Shown one piece after another: positions 24,914-32,789 of a stretch of 64,000 bases of DNA. The DNA lies in assembly GCA_050945855.1 (NCBI GenBank), contig JBMNTS010000001.1, positions 1 to 64,000 of the forward strand, given 5' to 3'. Position 1 is the stretch's first letter; every line of letters starts with the position of its first letter. Source of the stretch: CAYSNP01 sp050945855 (GTDB taxonomy: Bacteria > Bacillota > Clostridia > Christensenellales > DTU072). Under the pieces are notes generated by a model. The model saw only the letters and a list, made by a program, of their open reading frames with translations. It was not told the DNA's origin and made no database searches. The translations under genes were made by a program, and so were the position numbers.

Positions 24914-27532
24914 TTATTTACTTTTTACAGCCGCGTGCGCCGCTGCCAGAATCGCAATAGGCACCCGGTAAGGGGAACAGGATACGTAATTCAATCCTAT
25001 CTTGTGACAAAATTCTACCGTAAAGGGGTCGCCGCCGTGTTCGCCGCAGATACCCAGTTTTAAATTAGGACGCGTTTTCCTGCCTAACTCCGCCGCCATC
25101 TGCATAAGTTTGCCCACGCCTTTATCGTCCACTCTCTGGAAGGGGTCAAACTCGAATATTTTCTTTTCGTAATAATCGTTAAGGAATTTGGTTGCGTCGT
25201 CACGGCTGAATCCGTATGTCATCTGGGTAAGGTCGTTGGTGCCGAAGGAGAAGAATTCCGCTTCCTTGGCTATCTCGTCCGCGGTAAGAGCGGCGCGGGG
25301 TATCTCTATCATAGTACCTACGCAATAGTCGATTTTCACATTGACTTTAGACAAAATCTCTTCCGCCGTTTTGATTACTACGTTTTTCACATACGCCAGC
25401 TCTTTGACCTCGCCCACCAGAGGTATCATTATCTCGGGCTTGACCAATATGCCCTCTTTATGGCAGGCAATCGCAGCCTCGATAACCGCGCGGGTCTGCA
25501 TTGCCGCTATTTCGGGATATGTGATACTCAGGCGGCATCCGCGGTGTCCCAGCATGGGGTTGGCTTCGTGCAGGCCTTTAATGATGTTGGTCAATTCCGC
25601 CTCATCTATTTTCATTTGAGCGGCAAGCGCTTTGATTTCCTCGCTCTTTTGGGGCAGGAATTCGTGCAGCGGCGGGTCTAAGAACCTTATTGTCACGGGG
25701 CGATCGCCCATAATCTTATATATTTGGATAAAGTCTTCCCTTTGCATGGGCAACAACTCGTCAAGCGCCTGTTTTCTTTGCTCCTCGGTTTTGGCTACTA
25801 TCATCTTCCTTACCGAAGTGATTCTGTCCGCTCCAAAGAACATGTGCTCAGTTCTGCACAGGCCGATGCCTTCCGCTCCGAATTTCACGGCTACGGCAGC
25901 GTCTGTCGGGGTATCCGCGTTAGTGCGCACTTTAAGTGAGCGGACTTTGTTGGCCCAACCCATTATTCTGCCGAAATAACCTGCTATTTCGGGGTCTACG
26001 GTCTTGATGGCGCCCTCGTATACCTTGCCGGTAGAACCGTCTAAGGATAAAATGTCCTGGTCGGTGTAAACCTTGCCGTTAATTGTAAGCGTCTTTTCCT
26101 TTTCGTTAATCACAAGCGCTCCGCAACCTGCCACACAGCAGCGCCCCATACCGCGCGCCACAACCGCGGCGTGGGAAGTCCTTCCGCCGCGCGCGGTAAG
26201 AATACCCTTCGCGACATGCATACCTTCGATATCTTCGGGGCTGGTCTCCAGGCGCACCAAAATCACGTCCTCGCCTGCCGCCGCTCTTTCCGTGGCTTCT
26301 TCAGCGGAAAACGCGATTTTTCCGCATGCCGCGCCCGGACTTGCAGCCAATCCCGCTGCAATGGGAACGGCCTTTTTCAAAACCGCCTTATCGAACTGCG
26401 GATGGAGCAAATCGTCCAACTGCTTGGGGTCTATCTTTAGCAGCGCTTCTTCTTCGGTAACCAAGCCTTCGTCCACAAGGTCACAGGCTATCTTTATGGC
26501 GGCATGGGCTGTCCTTTTGCCGTTCCTGGTCTGCAGCATATACAGCTTGCCTCTCTCAATGGTAAACTCCACGTCCTGCATATCCTTGAAAAACGCTTCC
26601 AGCTTGTTGGTGATATCTATAAACTGATTGTAAACGTCAATATTGGTTTCCTTAAGATGGTCGATGGTAAAGGGTGTGCGAATGCCTGCCACAACGTCCT
26701 CGCCCTGCGCGTTCATTAGATATTCGCCGTATAAGACTTTTTCGCCCGTGGCGGGGTCGCGGGTAAACGCCACGCCCGTACCGGAGGTGTCGCCCATATT
26801 GCCGAATACCATTGCCTGCACGTTTACCGCCGTACCCCATGAGGAAGGGATATCGTTCATTCTGCGGTAAACTATAGCGCGCGGGTTATTCCATGATTTG
26901 AAAACCGCTTCGCAAGCGCCGATTAACTGTACTTTGGGATCCTGAGGAAAATCCTCGCCCATTTCCTTTTTGTAATATGCCTTAAATCTGTCCACAAGCT
27001 CTTTTAAATCGTCGGCGGTAAGCTCGGTATCCAATTTGACGCCCTTCTTTTCCTTGACTTCGTCTATGATGGTTTCAAAGAAAGACTTGCCCAGCCCGGT
27101 CACTACGTCCGAATACATCTGTATAAATCTTCTGTAGCAGTCATACGCAAAACGGGGATTGTCCGTAAGTTTGGCAAGACCTTGCACCGATTGGTCGTTG
27201 AGTCCCAAATTGAGAATGGTGTCCATCATGCCCGGCATGGATGCCCTGGAGCCGCTTCTTACCGAAACCAAAAACGGGTCGGCGGGGTCTCCCAGCTTCT
27301 TGCCCTGTTCCTTTTCCACTATTTCCAATGTCGCAAATATCTGATGCAAAATATCGTCGTTAATCTTTTCGCCGTCGTTATAATACTGCGTGCACGCCTC
27401 CGTGGTAATAGTAAAACCCGGAGGTACCGGCAATCCAAGCTGGGTCATTTGAGCAAGGTTCGCGCCCTTGCCGCCAAAAAGCTCTCTGTTGCCACCGTCC
27501 GCCTCGCTGAATTTGTAAACAAATTTTGTCAT
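24914..27532 (-). CDS. ppdK: Pyruvate, phosphate dikinase
   Basis: Interconverts pyruvate, ATP and phosphate with phosphoenolpyruvate, AMP and pyrophosphate; in anaerobic Firmicutes it usually works as a PPi-linked glycolytic or gluconeogenic enzyme. Domains in order: ATP-grasp nucleotide-binding region (GGKGANLAQM at the start), swivelling phosphohistidine domain with GGRTSHAAVVARG (catalytic His about 455), and PEP/pyruvate TIM barrel with CRTEHMFF and the C-terminal catalytic Cys in GICGEHGGDP. At 872 residues it is full length. It has its own promoter at 27566-27594 and a strong terminator, so it is a single-gene unit placed between the recO and dgt runs. Confidence 0.97.
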   Translation of the reverse strand: MTKFVYKFSEADGGNRELFGGKGANLAQMTQLGLPVPPGFTITTEACTQYYNDGEKINDDILHQIFATLEIVEKEQGKKLGDPADPFLVSVRSGSRASMPGMMDTILNLGLNDQSVQGLAKLTDNPRFAYDCYRRFIQMYSDVVTGLGKSFFETIIDEVKEKKGVKLDTELTADDLKELVDRFKAYYKKEMGEDFPQDPKVQLIGACEAVFKSWNNPRAIVYRRMNDIPSSWGTAVNVQAMVFGNMGDTSGTGVAFTRDPATGEKVLYGEYLMNAQGEDVVAGIRTPFTIDHLKETNIDVYNQFIDITNKLEAFFKDMQDVEFTIERGKLYMLQTRNGKRTAHAAIKIACDLVDEGLVTEEEALLKIDPKQLDDLLHPQFDKAVLKKAVPIAAGLAASPGAACGKIAFSAEEATERAAAGEDVILVRLETSPEDIEGMHVAKGILTARGGRTSHAAVVARGMGRCCVAGCGALVINEKEKTLTINGKVYTDQDILSLDGSTGKVYEGAIKTVDPEIAGYFGRIMGWANKVRSLKVRTNADTPTDAAVAVKFGAEGIGLCRTEHMFFGADRITSVRKMIVAKTEEQRKQALDELLPMQREDFIQIYKIMGDRPVTIRFLDPPLHEFLPQKSEEIKALAAQMKIDEAELTNIIKGLHEANPMLGHRGCRLSITYPEIAAMQTRAVIEAAIACHKEGILVKPEIMIPLVGEVKELAYVKNVVIKTAEEILSKVNVKIDYCVGTMIEIPRAALTADEIAKEAEFFSFGTNDLTQMTYGFSRDDATKFLNDYYEKKIFEFDPFQRVDDKGVGKLMQMAAELGRKTRPNLKLGICGEHGGDPFTVEFCHKIGLNYVSCSPYRVPIAILAAAHAAVKSK

Positions 27533-27565
27533 ATATCTCTCCTTTTAAAAAATTTACCGCTGTTA

Positions 27566-27594
27566 ATTATACAATATTTGCCAATTATTTTCAA
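27566..27594 (-). promoter_or_regulatory. SigA-type promoter for ppdK
   Basis: On the minus strand TTGAAA (27594-27589) and TATAAT (27571-27566) are 17 bases apart, about 30 bases before the ppdK start, which is preceded by AAAAGGAGAG. Confidence 0.75.
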
Positions 27595-27656
27595 GCATAT
27601 TACGCTTAAAGTGAACTATTGGGCGTTTTATGTAGTAATCGGAAATTCAATACTGA

Positions 27657-28283
27657 CTAATTCTTAATAACAGAATGAAGCACGGGGAAGGAAAGGGCGG
27701 AAAAATGATTCAAAACGCGTATGAGGATGCCTAGAACGCCGTTGATTTTGCTCTCGTCCTCATCCAGGCTCTCTACCGCTTCCATCGGCATACAGTCTAA
27801 CGATGAGATAAAGTCCAGCGTCTGCTCCTTGATGTTATACCCTGCGCAATCCGCTCCCAGCGTGTTAAGGATTCCCGCTAAAAACCATGCCAGATACGCC
27901 AAAGGGTAGGCGGGCGCGTAACAGATTCCTTTTAAGGCGTTTAACGCTCTTACCAGTTCCGCCGCCGCAGGTTCCTGCTCGGGACAGATTTTTTCCAGCA
28001 CCTCAAGGATGGCAAAAGCCGCTTTCGCTCTGCCCGCGTCCTCCCAGATATTAAAAAAATTGTCGTAAACCTGGCATCCCGTAAGAATATTGCCTTTGGA
28101 AAGTATTATGTATTCGCCGAAACACAGCGGGCTTGCCGCAAGCTTGAGTTTCGCGTTTTGCGCTCTTACTCCCCGGGCAAGGCAGGTAAATTTGCCGTTT
28201 TGCGCGCTGATTAAAGTCAGTAATTTGTCTTTTTCCTTGTAGTCAACGGCTTTAAGGCATAACGCATCCGCCTTAAAATACAT
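27657..28283 (-). CDS. recO: DNA repair protein RecO, short and without zinc motif
   Basis: RecO anneals strands and helps load RecA in the RecFOR pathway. The N-terminal OB fold is recognisable (ALCLKAVDYKEKDKLLTLIS and KFTCLARGVRA), followed by the helical part with GEYIILSKGN and NILTGCQV. At 208 residues it is shorter than the usual 240-260, and the C-terminal four-cysteine zinc site typical of many RecO proteins is absent (only isolated cysteines remain). Gene order era-yqzL-recO matches Bacillus and supports the call. The start ATG 28283 lies four bases after the yqzL stop. Confidence 0.9.
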   Translation of the reverse strand: MYFKADALCLKAVDYKEKDKLLTLISAQNGKFTCLARGVRAQNAKLKLAASPLCFGEYIILSKGNILTGCQVYDNFFNIWEDAGRAKAAFAILEVLEKICPEQEPAAAELVRALNALKGICYAPAYPLAYLAWFLAGILNTLGADCAGYNIKEQTLDFISSLDCMPMEAVESLDEDESKINGVLGILIRVLNHFSALSFPVLHSVIKN

Positions 28284-28286
28284 ATT

Positions 28287-28400
28287 TTATTTGTCTTCCT
28301 CCATATCTTTAAGAGCGTTATATAACATGTAATACCCTACTTTTCCGCTCTTTTCAAATAACTCGTAACACTTTTCGCTTAACTTTTCGCCTTCTCTCAT
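28287..28400 (-). CDS. yqzL: YqzL-like micro-protein
   Basis: A 37-residue frame starting at ATG 28400 with AGGAG upstream and ending four bases before recO. The sequence pattern (YELFEKSGKVGYYMLYNAL) fits the YqzL family consensus of an aromatic, a Phe-x-x-Ser/Thr-Gly turn and a Tyr-x-Leu-Tyr segment. Position between era and recO is the same as in Bacillus. The function of the family is unknown. It is easily missed by gene finders because of its size. Confidence 0.7.
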   Translation of the reverse strand: MREGEKLSEKCYELFEKSGKVGYYMLYNALKDMEEDK

Positions 28401-28450
28401 AACAACTCCTTTTGAATTTATTATGTTCAAAAAGCGATGCTTTTATCCCG

Positions 28451-29869
28451 CTAGATATCCTTGGGGTTATAACCTAAAAGGTTAAGCGCGGCAGCGTTGT
28501 CCCGCCAGTCCCTTTTGACTTTTACCCAAAGGCTTAAAAAAACTTTCATTCCCGCGAGATTTTCCAAATCCTGCCTGGCGTAAGTGGATATTTTTTTGAT
28601 CATTGAGCCGTCTTTCCCCAGAATTATAGGTTTGTGCTGCTCCTTTTCCACAAATATTTCCCCTTCAATATCCACAATTTCCTTATCCTGTCTATACTCG
28701 AATTTTGTTATGACTATCCCTACGCCATGCGGGATTTCCTCATCCAACAGGCGCAACGCCTTTTCCCTTATTATCTCCGCCGCGATAAACCTTTTGCTTT
28801 TATCCGTATACATATCCCTGTCAAAATACATGCGGTCTTCTTTAAGCAGCTTTAATATTTCCTCAATCAGCAAATCGGTGTTTTTGCCGGTAAGCGCGCT
28901 CAGGGGCACGACGGAAACGTAACCTTTAATATCGTTGATTGCGGTAAGGATTTCCCCCGCCCGCTCTTTTGCGATCCTGTCAATCTTGTTGAGCGCGATT
29001 ATTACCTGATGTCCCTGCCGGATATAATTTTCGATATTGGTTTTATCCAAAGCGGATAATCCCTTTTCGCCGTCCACCATATACACCAAAGCGTCCGTGT
29101 CCTGAGAGGCTGAGCGCGCCGCACCCGCCATATATTCGCCCAGCTTGTTTTTGGGAGTCAGAAGCCCGGGTGTATCAATAAAGACCATCTGATAATTATC
29201 CGTAGTCAGTATCCCCATTATTCTGTTGCGCGTGGTCTGCGGCTTGTAGCTTACAATGGAAACTTTTTCGCCTACCAGAGAATTGACCAATGTGGATTTG
29301 CCCGAATTGGGTCTGCCTATAAGCGCGATAAAACCGCTCTTAAACTTTTGGTTGCCGGTCGACTTGCTTTTGTGGGCAAGCTCCTCCGCCCGCGCGTCCG
29401 TTACCTCTCTGCTAAGCCCGATACCGTTCAAAATTTCTTCCGTCATATTCTCCATTTCCGCCTGTTCGTTGTCGTTGACGTGGTCAAAACCCAGCAAATG
29501 CAGTGTGCCGTGGCAAGTTAAAAAAGCCAGTTCCCGGCTTACGGAGTGCCCGTATTTTTCCGCCTGCTCACGCGCCACCTGTTCGCATATTGCGATTTCG
29601 CCCAGTATTACGCAACCGTTTTCCGGATTGACGCACTCTTTATAGTCGGCGGCGGAAAAGGGAAGCTTAACATCGGCCGCGGGGAAGGAAAGCACGTCCG
29701 TTTCTTTATTTATTCCCCTGGCGCGGGAATTTAATTGTCTGATTTCCTCTTTATCCAAAAAAACAATTTCGATTTCAACGGTATGGATATCAATATTGAA
29801 TTTGGCAAGCGCTGCCGACGCCGCCAGGGCAATTATATTTTCATATTCAGTGTCGAAAATTTTAAGCAT
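28451..29869 (-). CDS. era: Fusion of YbeY endoribonuclease and Era GTPase
   Basis: One 472-residue frame contains two ribosome-maturation proteins. Residues 1-155 are YbeY, a zinc endoribonuclease for 16S rRNA 3'-end processing, with the metal motif HGTLHLLGFDH at 120-130. After a charged linker (about 156-177), residues 178-472 are Era: Walker A GRPNSGKST at 185-193, effector TTR, DTPG at 232-235, NKID at 294-297, and a C-terminal KH domain (EGEIFVEKEQHKPIILGKDG) that binds the 16S rRNA 3' end. I prefer ATG 29869; a TTG at 29896 is also in frame. In Bacillus ybeY and era are separated by dgkA and cdd; both are missing here. Confidence 0.95.
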   Translation of the reverse strand: MLKIFDTEYENIIALAASAALAKFNIDIHTVEIEIVFLDKEEIRQLNSRARGINKETDVLSFPAADVKLPFSAADYKECVNPENGCVILGEIAICEQVAREQAEKYGHSVSRELAFLTCHGTLHLLGFDHVNDNEQAEMENMTEEILNGIGLSREVTDARAEELAHKSKSTGNQKFKSGFIALIGRPNSGKSTLVNSLVGEKVSIVSYKPQTTRNRIMGILTTDNYQMVFIDTPGLLTPKNKLGEYMAGAARSASQDTDALVYMVDGEKGLSALDKTNIENYIRQGHQVIIALNKIDRIAKERAGEILTAINDIKGYVSVVPLSALTGKNTDLLIEEILKLLKEDRMYFDRDMYTDKSKRFIAAEIIREKALRLLDEEIPHGVGIVITKFEYRQDKEIVDIEGEIFVEKEQHKPIILGKDGSMIKKISTYARQDLENLAGMKVFLSLWVKVKRDWRDNAAALNLLGYNPKDI

Positions 29870-31334
29870 TATTTGTTTTTGCCTTCTTGTACTCAACTCT
29901 GGTGTGTTGCTGACTGGGTATAATCTCCACCAAAGTGTCCTCGATAAGCTGTAAATCCTTCAGGGTGATATTGCACTCCCCGAATTGCCCTTTGTCGATT
30001 TTTTCCTTAATCAGGGAGTGTATATACTCCCTGCGCTCCTCGTCGGAATTGCATACTTTGGTGCGCAATGCCGCCTCCACCGTATCTACCAGCATAATAA
30101 TGGCGGCGATTTTTGATTGGGGACGGGGTCCGTCATACCTGAAAGCGTCATCACGCAACAGCTTTTCGGTAATGTTCTGCACCTTATAGTAAAAATAATT
30201 GACAGCGGTCGTGCCGTGGTGCTGCGTTATGATATCTATAAGCTCGGAAGGCAATTTGTATTGGGCTGCCAGTTCCCTGCCGTTTTTTACGTGGTCCAAT
30301 ATCAGCCTTAGGCTTACCTCAGGGATAAACTCGTCATGAGGATTGACTCCGTCAATCTGATTTTCGGTAAAGAAGTTGGGCTTTTTCAGCTTGCCTATAT
30401 CGTGATAGTACCCTCCCGCTCTTGCAAGCATGGGAGATTCCCCGATAACCATCGCGCAGCTTTCCGCGATATTGCCCACCATCAGGCTATGCGCGTAAGT
30501 GCCCGGCGCCTCGTTCATTAAGCGTTTCATTAAGGGCGCTTCCAAGGAGCATAGCTCCGCCAGCAAAAATTTGGTGCTGATTTTAAAGATACCCTCGTAT
30601 ATGGGCAAAAGCACCCAGAAAAAGCCCATGGAAATAAAGATGGAAGCTATTCCGCTGAATGCCGCTATCAGTATCCCCCTCACCTCAAATCCGTCAAACA
30701 TTGCCGACAGCGCGCATATAGCCCCGGAAATGCCCGCAATATACAAGCCGTTAAGGGCAAAACGCCATCTTGTGTGCGATTGTTCAAACAAGATGCAGAA
30801 CATCAGCCCGGCTACCGTGGCGGAAAGCAAGCTTGCCACGCTTTCCAGCAGCACTTTGTCCTTTAATACCAATAAATAATAAGAAAAAACCGCCAATCCT
30901 GTCATAGTACTGATAAGGGCGGCGGTTTTTTTATCTACTGTTACGGCTATGAGCATAGCGATTAAGACCACGGGCATTATATACGCTCCTACCATATACG
31001 CGGAGAGTATACATAGTCCAAGCGTTATTCCGAAAGTGGTAAGAATTATGGAAAAATCGCGCTCGATATTGGAAAAACGGTGAAGATTGCGGGAAATGTA
31101 ATAGATGGAGGGCAACAGCAGAAAAATCAATATTCCCATGTATATCAAAGTATATTTTACGTAATCGGAAGGGGAATATCTCAAGGTCGCCTTAAACGCC
31201 AGATAAGTGATAAGGTTTACGGCGCAGGAGGCTATAAAAGCCATTGCCGCCAGTCTGCCGAAATTTTTTGTCAGGAATAGCTTATCAGCCTTTATATCCG
31301 CAATCTCTTTAGAAGATTTTATTCTCTTGTTCAT
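29862..31334 (-). CDS. pgpH: PgpH-like 7TM-HD phosphodiesterase lacking the extracellular domain
   Basis: The 7TM-HD family degrades the second messenger cyclic di-AMP at the membrane. Here 490 residues comprise a TM helix at about 28-48, the next at 62-80, further helices to about 250, and a cytoplasmic HD domain (about 270-450) with AHSLMV, YYHDIGKL (His311-Asp312), DEFIPEV and the HH of TQHHG. Typical PgpH proteins are about 700 residues with a large extracellular sensor between the first two helices; here only about 13 residues separate them. So the catalytic part is intact and the external sensor is gone. GAGG precedes ATG 31334; the gene overlaps the YbeY-Era frame by eight bases. Confidence 0.88.
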   Translation of the reverse strand: MNKRIKSSKEIADIKADKLFLTKNFGRLAAMAFIASCAVNLITYLAFKATLRYSPSDYVKYTLIYMGILIFLLLPSIYYISRNLHRFSNIERDFSIILTTFGITLGLCILSAYMVGAYIMPVVLIAMLIAVTVDKKTAALISTMTGLAVFSYYLLVLKDKVLLESVASLLSATVAGLMFCILFEQSHTRWRFALNGLYIAGISGAICALSAMFDGFEVRGILIAAFSGIASIFISMGFFWVLLPIYEGIFKISTKFLLAELCSLEAPLMKRLMNEAPGTYAHSLMVGNIAESCAMVIGESPMLARAGGYYHDIGKLKKPNFFTENQIDGVNPHDEFIPEVSLRLILDHVKNGRELAAQYKLPSELIDIITQHHGTTAVNYFYYKVQNITEKLLRDDAFRYDGPRPQSKIAAIIMLVDTVEAALRTKVCNSDEERREYIHSLIKEKIDKGQFGECNITLKDLQLIEDTLVEIIPSQQHTRVEYKKAKTNNA

Positions 31335-31351
31335 GTCTTTGCCTCGGTTTT

Positions 31352-32476
31352 TTATCCGCTAATTATTTGCTCTACCTCATAGTATATATCCAAAACCGTC
31401 GTTTTGTCCAGTGTTTTGACAATATACCACTTCCGCTCCACTTTCGCGTCCGCGGGCAAATGGGCCTCAATCTCCCTGTACGCATCCGCCAGTATGGTCT
31501 CCTTTTCCCTCTCAAAATCGAATTGACGCTCTGTCTTTGCCAGTTCGTAATATGTGACCTGCTCCATCAAAACGGGCAAGGGAGCGCGCAAAACGGACTT
31601 TGTGTTTTCCTGCTCGAATATCTGGTAATCGCACTTAGGCTCAATGTCAAAGAAGAATGAGCGCAGCCCTACCTTGCGCTCCGACTTCCCCGTCCGTTTT
31701 ACTTCCACAATAGTATCATTAAAAGTATAGCTTTTAGTATACCAAACTCTGCCATATACATACCCATCAGCGCCAACCTGCACTTTTATGTCCTGATTGT
31801 CCCCCAGCATATAATACGGCTCAATCAAAGTGGCGCCCGCCTTTACGCTGTCCCCGGCTTTGACCTTTGCGCTGCCGCTGAGCACCACAACTCTTGTTAC
31901 CAGTCCGTCGCAAACGCTCACCAACGGCTTGTCCGGAACTATCTCTTTTACGGAAGGCTTGGGCAATTCTTCCAGCACATTGATTTCTATAAGGTGTCCC
32001 CTCAATCTTATATCGCAAAGGGAAACGCCGTCCAAATCGGATATATCTTTTTTTAGTTTTTCTATGTCAATTTTCTTTTTCGCTATGGGAAATTTTACCG
32101 AATTATCCGCCAATACCCCCTCAACGGAAGCCGCATTTACCCTGTTTAAGCCGTAAATTTTCACATCCATACTGTAAAGAGAATAAATACATACCCCGCA
32201 AACCAGCACGATTACGCTTATCCATACGGCAAAACGCCTGAACATCTCTTGGGCAAAATGCGAAATGCCGCTCCTTGCGGTTATTTCGTATTCCCTGTTA
32301 TAGCCTTTTAATATATTGACAGTCTTTTTGCTGTCCGCTTCGCTTACCGCAAAAGAAACATAATTGTTTTCCTTTTCGATATCACTTAGCTTTACGCCTT
32401 CGCGGGCAAGCAGATTAATAACATAAGCAGGTGAACTTTTTACCTTAAAACAAGTGCAGCTCCTTATTTTTTTCAT
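31352..32476 (-). CDS. yqfD: Sporulation protein YqfD
   Basis: A 374-residue homologue of YqfD, a membrane protein of sporulating Firmicutes made under SigE in Bacillus and needed in some species for engulfment-stage development. It has an N-terminal cytoplasmic domain (about 1-85), one membrane helix (VWISVIVLVCGVCIYSLY, about 88-105) and a large extracytoplasmic domain with the family segments VKIYGLNRV and LVSVCDGLVTRVVVLSG. It overlaps yqfC by four bases. Its presence, with yqfC and spoVM, is the main sign of a sporulating lineage in this window. Confidence 0.9.
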   Translation of the reverse strand: MKKIRSCTCFKVKSSPAYVINLLAREGVKLSDIEKENNYVSFAVSEADSKKTVNILKGYNREYEITARSGISHFAQEMFRRFAVWISVIVLVCGVCIYSLYSMDVKIYGLNRVNAASVEGVLADNSVKFPIAKKKIDIEKLKKDISDLDGVSLCDIRLRGHLIEINVLEELPKPSVKEIVPDKPLVSVCDGLVTRVVVLSGSAKVKAGDSVKAGATLIEPYYMLGDNQDIKVQVGADGYVYGRVWYTKSYTFNDTIVEVKRTGKSERKVGLRSFFFDIEPKCDYQIFEQENTKSVLRAPLPVLMEQVTYYELAKTERQFDFEREKETILADAYREIEAHLPADAKVERKWYIVKTLDKTTVLDIYYEVEQIISG

Positions 32477-32739
32477 GATTCCACCCTCTCTACTTTTATT
32501 ATTTTCCCTTTAATAAAAAGCTCGGAATCGTTTAATTCCGCAACTTTCAGTTTTTCGCCCATAATTTGCAAGGAGCCTTTTTTCAATCGGGCGATAACCT
32601 CGTTTTCGCCATAGCTTACTATCCCCTTATGCCCTTCCAGCAGCGCGCCTTGCCCGTCAAGCAAAGTAAATTTCCAACCCCCTATCGCGTCCTCCGGCTT
32701 TAGCCCGATTTTAAGGATCATTTCATTAAAAAAGCTCAT
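32473..32739 (-). CDS. yqfC: Sporulation protein YqfC (YabP family)
   Basis: An 88-residue beta-rich YabP/YqfC-type protein: LEGHKGIVSYGENEV and the later GSLQIMGEKLKVAEL match the repeated strands of the family. Members are made in the mother cell during sporulation and partner with YqfD. It directly precedes yqfD with an ATGA overlap, as in Bacillus. The ATG at 32739 lies inside the 3' arm of a strong hairpin (32727-32755); a second in-frame ATG at 32721 lies after the hairpin but has no ribosome site. So either the hairpin controls its translation or the start is downstream. Confidence 0.88.
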   Translation of the reverse strand: MSFFNEMILKIGLKPEDAIGGWKFTLLDGQGALLEGHKGIVSYGENEVIARLKKGSLQIMGEKLKVAELNDSELFIKGKIIKVERVES

Positions 32740-32755
32740 ATAAAAATATATGAGC
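32727..32755 (-). terminator. Terminator-like hairpin covering the yqfC start codon
   Basis: On the minus strand GCTCATATA (32755-32747) pairs perfectly with TATATGAGC (32742-32734) and is followed by six Ts. It can end the pepF-dnaB transcript. The ATG of yqfC (32739-32737) sits in its 3' arm, so it may also be an attenuator or a start-codon lock. Confidence 0.65.
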
Positions 32756-32789
32756 CTTCAAAAAATATTATTCATTTGCCCTTTTTGCT

